A program made the position numbers and the translations under genes. Shown here piece by piece: positions 45,963-55,085 of a stretch of 64,000 bases of DNA. This DNA is from an uncultured Granulosicoccus sp. (GTDB lineage: Bacteria > Pseudomonadota > Gammaproteobacteria > Granulosicoccales > Granulosicoccaceae), in NCBI GenBank assembly GCA_947495035.1, contig CANLXI010000015.1, positions 1 through 64,000 on the forward strand, written 5' to 3'. Within the stretch, counting starts at the first letter, position 1. The number at the start of each line of letters is the position of its first letter. The notes under the pieces were generated by a model. That model searched no databases. It had not been told where the DNA came from and was given only the letters and a program-made list of their open reading frames with translations.

Positions 45963-46991
45963 TCACTTGATCAGACCTTCTTGCTTCAGATAGGCCGTCA
46001 AGTGGTCATAGACCTTTTGTGCGTTGGGAGACTTCTCGGCAACAGTCACCCATTTTTCAGCAGCGATACCACGAAACTTTGCACGTTCCTCATCGGACCA
46101 GTCATGGATCGTGATTCCTTTTTCAGCCGCTTCAGCCACGGCCTTTTCATCATTGGCTGCAAGCTGGGAAACCATGTTTGCGGAGAAGTCCAGAACCGAT
46201 TCTTCCAGCAGGGTCTGCAGGTCTTCAGGCATGGAATCCCACTTCGCCTTGTTCATCGAGATCTCGATCAGTGGCATGGAATGGAACCCCGGATATATGG
46301 GGTGCTTGGCGATGTCATTGAGGCCTTGTGCCTGGTTGGTCGAGAACACGGAAAAGTCCGCCGCATCGATGACACCTTTGTCCAGTGAGGTGAATACCTC
46401 GGAACTGGGCAGGTTTACCGGTGTTGCACCTGCGGCTGCAAACACCTGGTTCACCAGGCCTTCCGGTGCACGCATCTTCAGACCTTTCAGGTCCGCTACC
46501 GAGTCGATGGGGACCTTGGAGACAAAGGCTTCCAGACCCGGGGTTGTCGCACCGATGAACTGCAACCCATAGGGCTGTACCAGTTCATTCATCAGCTCCT
46601 TGCCACCGCCCTTGTTGATGTAATCGAGCATCTGCTGTGGCGCAGACCAGGCACCCACCGGGTTGCCAATGAGTGAAAAGGCAGGATCCTTGCCGGCAAA
46701 ATACGACGCATCTGTCACATGACCGTCAATGATTCCAGCACCGACCGCATCCTGAGTTTCCTGATACTCGACGATGGATCCTACCGGCAACAGCTCCAGA
46801 GACAATCTGCCACCACTGCGCTCCATCAGTGATGCCGCCCACTCCTGACCGATCACATAGTTCGGGTTGCCAGCCTGATCCGAGTGCTGGAAACGCAAGG
46901 CGTATTCCTGAGCGTGTGTGCTGGTGCCGACTGTAGCGGCCAACAGACCGGCAGCCAGAGTCAGGGTGCGTAAAGGGTACGTGGTCTTCAT
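45963..46991 (-). CDS. dctP: TRAP transporter substrate-binding protein (DctP)
   Basis: A 342-residue periplasmic binding protein with signal peptide ending ...VGTSTHA (about residue 23). DctP markers include LEAFVSKVPIDSVADLKGLKMRAPEGLVNQVFAAAGATPVNLP (in part), where the Arg of KMRAP normally binds the substrate carboxylate, so an organic acid is likely. The ATG at 46991 has GGAGG at 6 bp; the open frame upstream to 47078 is not coding. It is first in the operon dctP-dctQ-dctM. Confidence 0.93.
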   Translation of the reverse strand: MKTTYPLRTLTLAAGLLAATVGTSTHAQEYALRFQHSDQAGNPNYVIGQEWAASLMERSGGRLSLELLPVGSIVEYQETQDAVGAGIIDGHVTDASYFAGKDPAFSLIGNPVGAWSAPQQMLDYINKGGGKELMNELVQPYGLQFIGATTPGLEAFVSKVPIDSVADLKGLKMRAPEGLVNQVFAAAGATPVNLPSSEVFTSLDKGVIDAADFSVFSTNQAQGLNDIAKHPIYPGFHSMPLIEISMNKAKWDSMPEDLQTLLEESVLDFSANMVSQLAANDEKAVAEAAEKGITIHDWSDEERAKFRGIAAEKWVTVAEKSPNAQKVYDHLTAYLKQEGLIK

Positions 46992-47138
46992 GTCTTGCCT
47001 CCAGAGCAGTGTTTCTAGTTCGGGACTGAATCCTCTTGGATAAGTATAGTGCCTTGTCCTCACTACACTGTCCAGCACACTGTCCAGGTGCCGTTCAACA
47101 CCTCTCCGCTAGCCGTATGCTGGAAAACGACACGTTGT

Positions 47139-48710
47139 CTAACCCAGTGCATCCTCGACAGCCGTCTTCGAAAGCTCGCAGCAATTGGGCAATCCTTGCG
47201 AAAAGGGGTAGCGCTCCAGCAGTTGCGGCAGGGCCAGACAATAGACTCGCACATCAGTCGTTGGCGAGACGGCCACTCTGAAAGGTGCGCGTATGGGATC
47301 GTTGCCGTCGTCGAGAATGGCTGTCAATGAGGGGAAGGGGAGCTTGGAGAGGCTGGCAGGTGATTGCCCTCGCGCATCGAACATGCAATCGAAGCGCAGC
47401 ATCTTGCCGCCGTGATCGACCGTTATCCGCCCGTCGTCCGCACGGGTGAAGGACGCCTCATCACCCGAGGCAACAATGGACAGAACGCCGGCTCGGTGCA
47501 TGGCCAGGATGCGTGCAATGGACAAGTGTGGCACTGCAGCATAACAATCGGCGAAGACAGGCAGCAGATATTCCCTGAACTGCTTCCAGTCTTGCTCGTA
47601 CAGATGCGGGAGAGCAATTTCGACATTCTCATGTCCTCTGAGCAATGCATAACGATAAGCGATGGTCTCCTCGCGTCGCATCGATTCTCTGACCGCCTGC
47701 AGGTCGTCGCGAACGGCCTCCAATCCTCCTCTTTGCTCTCTGTCCCTGAAATAGGCGGAGGCAAAACCTTCAATCGTGCGGGCACCCGCCCCCAGATGGT
47801 CAAGGTAATCCGGGTCGGCTGCTGCCAGTTCGTCAAGAAGCAACTGGAAAACACGCCCCAACAACCCCTCCTTGCCACGCTCCACTTCGACAGTGACAGC
47901 CTCTTTCGTGATGCAGTCCAGAGGCTCATAGGGAAAGGGATAATGGAAGTCTCCCTCTGGCATGATGCCGTCACGAGAAACCATGGTCACGTGCATGTCA
48001 TCAACACCAGTGTTCGGCTTCCAGGAGATCTGTCCAGGCTGTTCGATGAAACTGCCATGCGCGTGACCCAGGGCCACCACGATATCAACCGCTGACAGGG
48101 AAGAACCCAGTATCCCTATCTGGCCAGGCAGCTGCCGTTCGATGTTCGTATACGGCCAGGGCGATAGCAGTTCAACATCTCCGATTGTCGGATGGGTCGG
48201 CCAGTCATGCCCGGTTGCGATGATGACAGTGTCGAGTGCCACCTCCAGGCTGTCACTTCTTGGACCAAGTACCACAGTGGCGGACCGTTTATCGACAACG
48301 ATGTCGTTGACCCGGCATTCCGGCAGAGCATGCACTCGATGGCCTGCCTTCCGGGCGGCCTCGCACACGGCCTTGAATTCGGCAATCAGAAATCTTCCGA
48401 TCAGGGTTCGCGGATAGAATGCACGAGCATCGACGTCATCAGGGCTTGATTCCCACTCATCAAGTTCGACGGCAGACTGCGTCTTCAGCCATTGCGCCAG
48501 AGTGCGGGTCAGCGGCGGAATCTCTCGGCTGAAGGCATTGCACAGCATGTAATCCGCATTCAACCCCTCGCTATAGGGCATGCCGCACCCCGGCTGCGCC
48601 GCCGAGTCGAAGATATGAATATCCAGCTCTTCCTGGCTTTCCACCAGATGCTTCAGCGAGTACAGACCCATGGCCCCGCAGCCGACGATTCCTACGCGTT
48701 TTCTACTCAT
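47139..48710 (-). CDS. FAD/NAD(P)-binding protein (NAD_binding_9 type)
   Basis: A 523-residue flavoprotein. The N-terminal dinucleotide loop is VGIVGCGAMGLYSLKHL, followed by HIFDSAAQPGCGMPYSEG and LCNAFSREIPPLTRTLAQWL, typical of the FAD-NAD(P)-binding family around HcaN/YdhS-like proteins. A second Rossmann-like motif is IGILGSSLSAVDIVVALGHAHG. Members of this group are poorly characterised, often beside nitrogen or siderophore genes; no partner lies here. It is 148 bp from the TRAP operon start, on the same strand and upstream of it, so it may or may not be co-expressed. Confidence 0.8.
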   Translation of the reverse strand: MSRKRVGIVGCGAMGLYSLKHLVESQEELDIHIFDSAAQPGCGMPYSEGLNADYMLCNAFSREIPPLTRTLAQWLKTQSAVELDEWESSPDDVDARAFYPRTLIGRFLIAEFKAVCEAARKAGHRVHALPECRVNDIVVDKRSATVVLGPRSDSLEVALDTVIIATGHDWPTHPTIGDVELLSPWPYTNIERQLPGQIGILGSSLSAVDIVVALGHAHGSFIEQPGQISWKPNTGVDDMHVTMVSRDGIMPEGDFHYPFPYEPLDCITKEAVTVEVERGKEGLLGRVFQLLLDELAAADPDYLDHLGAGARTIEGFASAYFRDREQRGGLEAVRDDLQAVRESMRREETIAYRYALLRGHENVEIALPHLYEQDWKQFREYLLPVFADCYAAVPHLSIARILAMHRAGVLSIVASGDEASFTRADDGRITVDHGGKMLRFDCMFDARGQSPASLSKLPFPSLTAILDDGNDPIRAPFRVAVSPTTDVRVYCLALPQLLERYPFSQGLPNCCELSKTAVEDALG

Positions 48711-48989
48711 GCTTGTATCAGACTCAGGCAGTAAGTGCCTGTTGCCGCGATACTGACGAATGCCAGCTCTGCTGTAATGCTAATAGCGCGAGCCAGGGGA
48801 ATTTTTCGTTTGGAAAACTTGCATCGTCCAGGGTAGTTCCGGCCTTTGACTCGCTGTGGGAATCGTTGGCTGCGGGGCCATGGGGCGTGAGCCTGGATTG
48901 AGTTGTCAACTGGCAATTGCATGAACCCATGCGGCGTGGAATTGCAACAAATGGGGTAGAGTGGGCATCCGCAACTCGCCTTGACTTCA

Positions 48990-49859
48990 ATGTCTGACAT
49001 CATCGAACTCTGCTTGACCATCGATGCAGATAGCCATTGCATGAAAGCCAGTCAATTGCTGGCCACCCAGACTGATCTGCCCCAAGCCCGCATCAAGGAT
49101 GCCATGCAGAAAGGCGCCGTCTGGCTGGTGCGAGGCAATGGCAGAAAGCGGCTGCGACGGGCCAGTAAACCCTTGCAGCCCGGAGACCAATTGCTCCTCA
49201 ACTACAATGCGCGTTTACTTGAGCAATCGGTGCCCGCGCCGCATCTGATCCACGATGCTCAGGAATACAGCATCTGGTTCAAACCTTATGGACTGTATTG
49301 CCAGGGAAGTCGTTGGGGAGACTTTGCCAGTATCAACCGCTGGGTGGAAGTCCACCTCCCTGAACTGCTCGGCTGTCCACAGCGGCCTGTGTTCATCGTG
49401 CACCGACTGGATCGAGCAACCACCGGGCTGATTCTGCTCTGCCATGGCAAGAAGAGTGCACAGCTGTTCAGCACGCTGTTTCGCGAAGGGGGTATCGACA
49501 AGCGATATCAGGCGATCGTGCATGGTGACTTCAGCACGCACCCGCAGAACCACGAGGTGAATCTGGACGTCGATGGAAAGTCGGCTCGGAGCCTGTTTTC
49601 CCATGTGGAGCACCGGCAAGGCTACTCCCTGGTGGACGTCACACTGGTGACCGGTCGCAAGCATCAGATTCGCCAGCATCTGAGCGCATTGGGGCACCCC
49701 ATTGCAGGGGACCGGCTCTATGGGGGTCATTCCGTAAATGCCGAAAACCGGGATCTACAACTGCAATCGGTGTCCCTGGAGTTCGTGTGTCCAATCAGTG
49801 GCACCGGGCAGCGCTTCACGGTTGCTGACAAGCAGCGATTACAGCTGTTTCCGGATTGA
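48990..49859 (+). CDS. RluA-family pseudouridine synthase
   Basis: A 289-residue RNA pseudouridine synthase. The catalytic Asp lies in VHRLDRATTGLILLC, and the family motifs KRYQAIVHG, LVTGRKHQIRQHL and GHPIAGDRLYG follow. An N-terminal S4-like region (ARIKDAMQKGAVWLV) is present. Whether it modifies rRNA or tRNA cannot be told. The ATG at 48990 is preferred over the TTG at 48981. Confidence 0.88.
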   Translation: MSDIIELCLTIDADSHCMKASQLLATQTDLPQARIKDAMQKGAVWLVRGNGRKRLRRASKPLQPGDQLLLNYNARLLEQSVPAPHLIHDAQEYSIWFKPYGLYCQGSRWGDFASINRWVEVHLPELLGCPQRPVFIVHRLDRATTGLILLCHGKKSAQLFSTLFREGGIDKRYQAIVHGDFSTHPQNHEVNLDVDGKSARSLFSHVEHRQGYSLVDVTLVTGRKHQIRQHLSALGHPIAGDRLYGGHSVNAENRDLQLQSVSLEFVCPISGTGQRFTVADKQRLQLFPD

Positions 49860-50005
49860 TCCGAACCACGACCAGGATTGCTCGCCCGAGCCTGGAGACA
49901 CTGTCTCAGCCAGCGGCCTGTTACGGCTCGGGCGAGTCAATTGGTCGAAGTCTCTCGTCGCTGTCTTGTCTGGCGACGAGGACCTCATCAAGCGCTAATT
50001 GCAGG

Positions 50006-50359
50006 TCAGGCTGCTTCGGCTTCCTTTTCCTTCACGGCAGGAGTGACCACCTTCGACTTCGCCAGCTCACCGAGCTCGTTGGCAAGTTCAACATACTCTG
50101 ACGCACGGGCATTGACCTTTTCGGCAAACGCCTTGGTGTCTGCCATACACTGCTCGTAGGTTTCCTGCGGGTTTGCAGTATTGACCGGTGTCTTCACCTG
50201 AGTAACGGCATAGTCGACCATGTCACCCATCAAGTCGTAGTTCTTGCGAGCGATTCGCTCGAACGCCTCAGCGGCCACGGCAGTCATGTTCTGCATGGGT
50301 TCGAGGCTTTCCAGGGTCTTTTTCTGCAGTTCTGCAAATTGTTCGTTCACGTTTTTCAT
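50006..50359 (-). CDS. Phasin family protein (polyhydroxyalkanoate granule protein)
   Basis: A 117-residue, almost wholly helical and cysteine-poor protein (one Cys). Phasin signs: EQFAELQKKTLESLEPMQNMTAVAAEAFERIARKNYDLMGDMVDY (in part) and AEKVNARASEYVELANELG, with a Lys/Ala/Glu-rich tail. Phasins coat PHA granules and limit coalescence. It follows a paralogous phasin gene by 132 bp on the same strand. The CoA-transferase pair nearby fits a PHB cycle. Confidence 0.87.
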   Translation of the reverse strand: MKNVNEQFAELQKKTLESLEPMQNMTAVAAEAFERIARKNYDLMGDMVDYAVTQVKTPVNTANPQETYEQCMADTKAFAEKVNARASEYVELANELGELAKSKVVTPAVKEKEAEAA

Positions 50360-50397
50360 CGGTATCTCCTTTTATTGATAAAACAGGACAAGAGCAT

Positions 50398-50417
50398 TCG
50401 GTGACACATGTCACCGA
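50398..50417. promoter_or_regulatory. Palindrome between the two phasin genes
   Basis: TCGGTGACA-CA-TGTCACCGA is a perfect 20-bp inverted repeat with a 2-bp centre. It could be an operator for the downstream phasin or a tight hairpin in the shared transcript. Confidence 0.5.
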
Positions 50418-50491
50418 GCGCCTTTTAAGGCAGGGCATCAGCCAACCGTCAGACAAGTCTCGAGGAACTGCGAGCAGTCCTGAAGAGCGGC

Positions 50492-50842
50492 TTACTTGAA
50501 AGAGGCCGAGACAGTCTCTGAAGCTTCTTTCACCTTGCTGGAGAACTGCTGAGCAATCTCTGCGTATTCGTTGACACGGGTGCTCATCAGCTCGGCGAGA
50601 GCCTTGGATTCGGCCATCTGGGCGGAAGTCACATCGGCGAAGTTTTCGCTGGACAGAGGCAGTTGAGCCTGCTTGGTAGAGTATTCGAGTACATCACCTA
50701 CCACTGCATAGTTCTTTCGAACGATCTGTTCGAATGCATCGGCTGCAACTTCGGCGTAGACGCGCATGGGCTCGAGGGTGCGAGCTTGCATATCCACCAG
50801 TTGCTTGAATTGTTCGGTCATGTTGTCCGTTACGTTCTGCAT
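50492..50842 (-). CDS. Phasin family protein, second paralogue
   Basis: A 116-residue helical protein clearly related to its neighbour: both share QF-x-L, TLEPM or SLEPM, AFEQIVRKNYAVVGDVLEY versus AFERIARKNYDLMGDMVDY, and a late VNEYAEIA-like helix. No cysteine. It probably arose by tandem duplication. A promoter with a palindrome over its -35 lies 51-79 bp upstream. Confidence 0.87.
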   Translation of the reverse strand: MQNVTDNMTEQFKQLVDMQARTLEPMRVYAEVAADAFEQIVRKNYAVVGDVLEYSTKQAQLPLSSENFADVTSAQMAESKALAELMSTRVNEYAEIAQQFSSKVKEASETVSASFK

Positions 50843-50892
50843 GTTCTGACTCCGATTGATTGAAAAAGACAGTCTCCCATCCCTCAGAACGG

Positions 50893-50926
50893 ATTGTAGG
50901 AACGTTGATTTTGCAATGCAATATGT
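50893..50926 (-). promoter_or_regulatory. Phasin promoter with palindromic operator over the -35
   Basis: On the minus strand TTGCAT (-35, plus-strand 50916-50921) and TACAAT (-10, plus-strand 50893-50898) are 17 bp apart. The -35 lies in the 11-bp palindrome TTGCAATGCAA (50911-50921), part of the 16-mer repeated inverted at 51051-51066. TGC-rich palindromes are known targets of the phasin repressor PhaR; that identity is inference. Confidence 0.6.
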
Positions 50927-51348
50927 AAAGGGCTAGTTTTCACTTAAAATCCTGATGATTTTTTATATTATTCTAAATCAATTACTTACGATATTCATAG
51001 GACTTGTGAATCAGATTGACATTCAGCCATTGCTTTCCGTCAACACTCTGACATATTGCATTGCAATGTAACCTTTTCAAAAGAGCCCTGTCGTCGAGAA
51101 AAGGGAATGGCGGCCGGTCGAGATGCCTTCATTCGCCCATTCGTCGCTCTTCAATCAGGATTCGACTTGCATGGCAAGGTCACGATAGTCAGCCGCTCGC
51201 AAGGATGGATGGCCAGAGCCGCTTGTCCACGGAATGGCTCGGTACGAATTCTGCAGTTCGCAGCTCGGGACAGACGGAAAACGAGTTGCATGATGACACT
51301 GATACTGCCGCACACCGGCAAGTCTTCGACTGCGCGTTCGAGAACGGC
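50927..51348. other. Intergenic region between phasins and the glycosyltransferase
   Basis: About 420 bp. The part 50940-51010 is markedly AT-rich. It includes the second copy of the 16-bp motif. The stretch 51061-51348 is open in frame with the glycosyltransferase but does not resemble the family. Confidence 0.45.
51051..51066. repeat. 16-bp inverted copy of the phasin operator motif
   Basis: ACATATTGCATTGCAA is the exact reverse complement of 50911-50926, 124 bp away, and contains the same palindrome TTGCATTGCAA. It lies on the glycosyltransferase side of the divergent region. Confidence 0.85.
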
Positions 51349-52662
51349 ATGATCAGCGCGGTGCTTATCGTCAAGGACGAAGCCAGGGTCCTGCAGCACA
51401 CGCTGGAAACACTCAGAGAGGTTGTGGATGAGATCGTGGTAGCCGATACCGGCTCCCGTGACGAGACCATGACCATTGCCGAATCGATTGCCGATGTAGT
51501 GTGCAGCATTCCGTGGCAACAGGATTTTGCCAGCGCTCGCAATCAGGCCCTGGAGAAAGCCAGTGGGGACTGGGTGCTGTCGATCGATGCCGATGAAGTC
51601 GTGCGCGAACCTGCCGCGGCGCGCCAGCTGTTGATTGACTTCGTCAACCAACACTCCAGCCAGACGTCAGGCAGCGTGGAAGTGGTCAGCGCTACCTGCC
51701 AGCATGGCCAGCGAAGCAGTGTACGTTCGCATATGCAGCGCTTCTTCCATCGCGCATCGGTACGATTCGAGGGAGCCATGCATGAACAGCTCGTGCCGCT
51801 GGAAGGGCATCTGACGACTGCCTGTACGCAACTGATTGTCGACCATTCCGGCTATGCGCATGAACCGGATGACCCGGATCACAAGGCCCGGCGGAACATT
51901 CCCCTGTTGCAATCGCTGCTGCTGCAACAGCCCGATAACGAGTACTATCGCTTTCAACTGGGGCAGTCCTGTTTCACTGTCGATCAGCATGACGATGCTG
52001 CACGCGAGCTGACTACAATGCTCAATGGTCTCGATTACAGTGAATCTGACACTCCGACAGGACATGCTGGACCCGTTGCCCGGGAAGTACTGACCACGGC
52101 CATTGTCAGTCTTGCCTATGCGCAAGTGAATCGGCATCGTCTGGATGAGGCGCGCGCGCTGCTCGACCAGCACCGGAACATGGCCCACGGCGGTACTCGC
52201 TGGGCCGATTTTCAGCATGTCTGCGGTCATGTCGGATTCATGCAGGGTGATATCGATTACGCCAAAGCGGGGTACCAGGCAGCTCTGGAGCTGGGTGTGG
52301 CTTGCGAAGATGTTGACGGAACCGGCAGCTACGCCAGTTCCTATCACCTCGGATTGCTCGCTGAAGTGGAGGGAGCACCACTAACGGCCATTGACCATTA
52401 CACCCGAGCGCTGACAGCCAGAGCCGATTACGATCCCGCTCTCGACAGGCTGGTTGACTGCCTGGTGGAAAACCGGCTGGACCAGGCATTCGCTGCCAGA
52501 GACATTGCCGATCCTGCCCCATGGCGGGAAAAGCTTCACTACAAGCGCCGACATTATCAGAAGGCTGGCGATGCATCGTCCGTAGCCATCATCGACTACC
52601 TCCTGACCAGTACCGACAGCCTGCCGCTTTCGTCCGGGGGAAATGTCGCGGACGCGGCATGA
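51349..52662 (+). CDS. Family 2 glycosyltransferase with TPR-like C-terminal region
   Basis: A 437-residue cytosolic protein. The GT-A domain starts MISAVLIVKDEARVLQHTLE, with the acidic nucleotide-sugar residues VVADTGSRDET and the metal motif DAD at residues 80-82 (LSIDADEVV). From about residue 185 a helical region with TPR-like pairs follows (RFQLGQSCFTVDQHDDAARELT, HVGFMQGDIDYAKAGYQAALELG, YHLGLLAEVEGAPLTAIDHYTRAL). This SunS-like/WcaA-like layout is common, and the acceptor is unknown. The ATG has no strong ribosome-binding site, so an upstream start is possible. Confidence 0.82.
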   Translation: MISAVLIVKDEARVLQHTLETLREVVDEIVVADTGSRDETMTIAESIADVVCSIPWQQDFASARNQALEKASGDWVLSIDADEVVREPAAARQLLIDFVNQHSSQTSGSVEVVSATCQHGQRSSVRSHMQRFFHRASVRFEGAMHEQLVPLEGHLTTACTQLIVDHSGYAHEPDDPDHKARRNIPLLQSLLLQQPDNEYYRFQLGQSCFTVDQHDDAARELTTMLNGLDYSESDTPTGHAGPVAREVLTTAIVSLAYAQVNRHRLDEARALLDQHRNMAHGGTRWADFQHVCGHVGFMQGDIDYAKAGYQAALELGVACEDVDGTGSYASSYHLGLLAEVEGAPLTAIDHYTRALTARADYDPALDRLVDCLVENRLDQAFAARDIADPAPWREKLHYKRRHYQKAGDASSVAIIDYLLTSTDSLPLSSGGNVADAA

Positions 52663-52915
52663 CGAGTCCGGAATCTGCAGATGCTGCCCTGATAGAGTGC
52701 AGGAGTCGATGGGTCATGCGTCGATCATGAGGCAAAGCGTGATTCCAGACCGGTTCTGACCTACGCCGAACCTGCATATTCCGACCTGCAGATAGCCATT
52801 TCTTCAGTTATTATGTAGGGAATAGTGCATCACCTGTCTGGCAAAGACTACGAATATCCCCCCGTCTCTGGATGCTGGGGAGCCAGCCCCTCCTTGAATC
52901 AACAAAGGTCGCAGC

Positions 52916-53611
52916 ATGAATAAAGTGTATGGCAGTGCCGCAGAGGCTCTTGACGGAGTTTTGCAAGATGGCATGCTCATTGCCGCCGGAGGCTTTGGCC
53001 TGTGCGGAATTCCTGAACTTCTACTGGGTGCCATCAAGGATGCAGGCACCAAGGATCTGACATTCGCCTCCAACAACGCGGGGGTTGATGACTTCGGTAT
53101 CGGTATCCTGCTGCAGACCCGGCAGGTTAAGAAGATGATCTCGTCCTATGTGGGCGAAAACGCCGAATTCATGCGGCAATATCTGTCGGGCGAGCTGGAA
53201 CTGGAATTCAATCCGCAAGGTACTCTTGCCGAGCGCATGCGGTCAGCAGGCTGTGGCATCCCCGGCTTCTATACCAAAACCGGTGTCGGTACTGTCATCG
53301 CCGAAGGCAAGGAGCACAAGGAGTTCAACGGCGAGACCTACATCCTGGAGCAGGGCATCTTTGCCGACCTATCGATCGTCAAGGCCTGGAAGGCTGACGA
53401 AACCGGCAACCTGGTATTTCGCAAGACTGCGCGTAACTTCAATCCCCCAGCGGCGATGTGCGGCAAGATCTGCGTGGTTGAAGTCGAGGAAATCGTGCCG
53501 ACAGGATCACTCGATCCGGACAGCATCCATCTGCCGGGTATCTATGTGCACCGGATCGTTCAGGGCGAACACGAGAAACGGATCGAACAACGTACAGTGA
53601 GGACTGCATAA
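52916..53611 (+). CDS. scoA: 3-oxoacid CoA-transferase subunit A
   Basis: A 231-residue alpha subunit of succinyl-CoA:3-ketoacid CoA-transferase. The CoA-binding glycine loop is [15 protein letters not shown], followed by [16 protein letters not shown] and [25 protein letters not shown], closely matching SCOT. It activates acetoacetate with succinyl-CoA, letting PHB-derived acetoacetate enter the TCA cycle. Its TAA overlaps the next ATG (TAATG). Confidence 0.94.
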   Translation: MNKVYGSAAEALDGVLQDGMLIAAGGFGLCGIPELLLGAIKDAGTKDLTFASNNAGVDDFGIGILLQTRQVKKMISSYVGENAEFMRQYLSGELELEFNPQGTLAERMRSAGCGIPGFYTKTGVGTVIAEGKEHKEFNGETYILEQGIFADLSIVKAWKADETGNLVFRKTARNFNPPAAMCGKICVVEVEEIVPTGSLDPDSIHLPGIYVHRIVQGEHEKRIEQRTVRTA

Positions 53612-54237
53612 TGGCTTGGGATCGCAATCAGATGGCCGCACGTGCCGCACAGGAACTGCAGAACGGCTGGTACGTGAATCTGGGCATAGGCATTCCAACG
53701 CTCGTGTCGAACTACATCCCGGAGGGTGTGGAAGTCACGTTGCAATCCGAGAACGGCATGCTCGGCATGGGACCATTCCCGACTGAAGACGAAATCGATG
53801 CGGATCTGATCAACGCGGGTAAACAGACCATTACCGAACTGCCCCAGACTGCCTATTTCGATAGCTCACAGAGTTTTGGCATGATCCGGGGTGGCAAGAT
53901 TGCGATGGCCATTCTGGGTGCGATGGAAGTGGCTGAAAACGGCGACCTGGCCAACTGGATGATTCCGGGCAAACTGGTGAAAGGCATGGGCGGTGCCATG
54001 GATCTGGTGGCAGGCGTTGGTCGCGTGGTTGTCGTCATGGATCACACCAGCAAGCATGGTGACAGCAAGCTGTTGAAAGAGTGCACGCTACCGCTGACCG
54101 GCAAGAACGTCGTCGATCGAATCATCACCAATCTCGGGGTGCTGGACGTGGTAGAGGGCGGTCTGCAAATCGTCGAGTGCGCTGACGGCGTTACCGAAGA
54201 GGAAATCCGGGCAGCTACCGAGGCGACTATCGTCTGA
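53611..54237 (+). CDS. scoB: 3-oxoacid CoA-transferase subunit B
   Basis: A 208-residue beta subunit carrying the catalytic glutamate in [12 protein letters not shown], whose carboxylate forms the enzyme-CoA thioester. It also has [17 protein letters not shown] and [19 protein letters not shown]. It is coupled to scoA by a 1-nt overlap. A strong stem-loop follows 19 nt downstream. Confidence 0.95.
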   Translation: MAWDRNQMAARAAQELQNGWYVNLGIGIPTLVSNYIPEGVEVTLQSENGMLGMGPFPTEDEIDADLINAGKQTITELPQTAYFDSSQSFGMIRGGKIAMAILGAMEVAENGDLANWMIPGKLVKGMGGAMDLVAGVGRVVVVMDHTSKHGDSKLLKECTLPLTGKNVVDRIITNLGVLDVVEGGLQIVECADGVTEEEIRAATEATIV

Positions 54238-54256
54238 TCCACACGGTATCTGTGTA

Positions 54257-54281
54257 AGCCCTCCTGCCAGACAGGAGGGCT
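54257..54281 (+). terminator. Terminator-like stem-loop after scoB
   Basis: AGCCCTCCTG and CAGGAGGGCT form a perfect 10-bp stem with the 5-nt loop CCAGA. The following bases (GTTGTGCTGTC) are U-rich only in part. Position and stem strength make it the likely end of the scoAB transcript. Confidence 0.7.
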
Positions 54282-54386
54282 GTTGTGCTGTCAGGCTCGC
54301 GCATCAGAGCAAATTGGCTCAAATCATGATTGGGATCGTGTCTCCAGTTGGACGAGTCATCGTGATGGGGCAAGCGAGTTCATGGA

Positions 54387-54815
54387 TCACACTCCACTCT
54401 GTGTCTCGGGATCAAAGAGCGCTTCAATGATCGGACATTCTGGCACATCACCGCGACTGCATTCGTCGGCCATGTGTGTCAACACCCTCTCAAGCTTGCG
54501 CAGATCCTTTATCTTCTGTCGGATATCCGCGACGTGTGCCGTGGTGATGCTGTGGACCTCGGCGCAAGTCACGTCTTCATGATCGACCATCGCCAACAAC
54601 GCCCTGATTTCCGATTGACTGAACCCGATCCCTCGACAGCGTTTGATGAAAAACAGGCGCTGCAGTTGCTCATCGTTATACAACCGGTTTCCACCTTCTG
54701 AACGGTTGGGTTTGGGCATCAGACCGATTTTTTCGTAATAGCGCACTGTCTCGACGTTCACACCCGTGCGTCTGGACATCTCACCGATGGCGAATACATT
54801 GCCGTTTGAGTTCAT
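54387..54815 (-). CDS. merR: MerR-family metal-responsive regulator, probable mercury sensor
   Basis: A 142-residue regulator. The winged helix contains FAIGEMSRRTGVNVETVRYYEKIGLMPKP, followed by a dimerisation helix and three metal-type cysteines: one in VTCAEVH and a pair in DECSRGDVPECPIIEAL. In classical MerR the last two are nine residues apart; here eight. An ATG at 54836 is in frame but lies inside the operator's -35, so 54815 is preferred. It is divergent from merF-merA and should repress and activate that promoter. Confidence 0.88.
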   Translation of the reverse strand: MNSNGNVFAIGEMSRRTGVNVETVRYYEKIGLMPKPNRSEGGNRLYNDEQLQRLFFIKRCRGIGFSQSEIRALLAMVDHEDVTCAEVHSITTAHVADIRQKIKDLRKLERVLTHMADECSRGDVPECPIIEALFDPETQSGV

Positions 54816-54830
54816 AGTCACATTTTTCTC

Positions 54831-54861
54831 TTGCATCTGTAGTTACTACAGATCGGATAAT
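54831..54861 (+). promoter_or_regulatory. MerR-type promoter and operator for merF-merA
   Basis: TTGCAT (-35, 54831-54836) and GATAAT (-10, 54856-54861) are separated by 19 bp, the over-long spacing that MerR-family activators correct by DNA distortion. The spacer is centred on the perfect 19-bp palindrome ATCTGTAGTTACTACAGAT (54835-54853). Both features are diagnostic of this regulator family. Confidence 0.92.
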
Positions 54862-55055
54862 AGTGAGTATGACAAAGAAAACCCATCACCTACGTCCACT
54901 GCCAGACTTTTGGTTTGACAACCTGCAGCCAGCCATCCACACCAGAATGGCCGGGATGGTAGCCGCTGGCGGAAATACTCCGGGCTCTGACGACACTCGC
55001 GTTAACGTGGACCATCGTGCTCCCACCCATTCCGGATCGTTGAGGAGGTACTCAC

Positions 55056-55085
55056 ATGAATTTGACTGCTGGTGAAGACTTGTGA
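55056..55085 (+). CDS. Possible 9-residue leader ORF coupled to merF
   Basis: ATG at 55056, preceded by a strong GAGGAGGT, opens a frame MNLTAGEDL whose TGA overlaps the merF GTG (TTGTGA). It may load ribosomes for merF by termination-reinitiation. Alternatively it is the remnant of a longer gene, since the 170 bp before it carry no gene. Confidence 0.35.
   Translation: MNLTAGEDL

Noticed and set aside
54816..54836. Earlier merR start at 54836
   Set aside because: That ATG lies within the -35 and operator of the divergent promoter; 54815 gives the normal MerR length.
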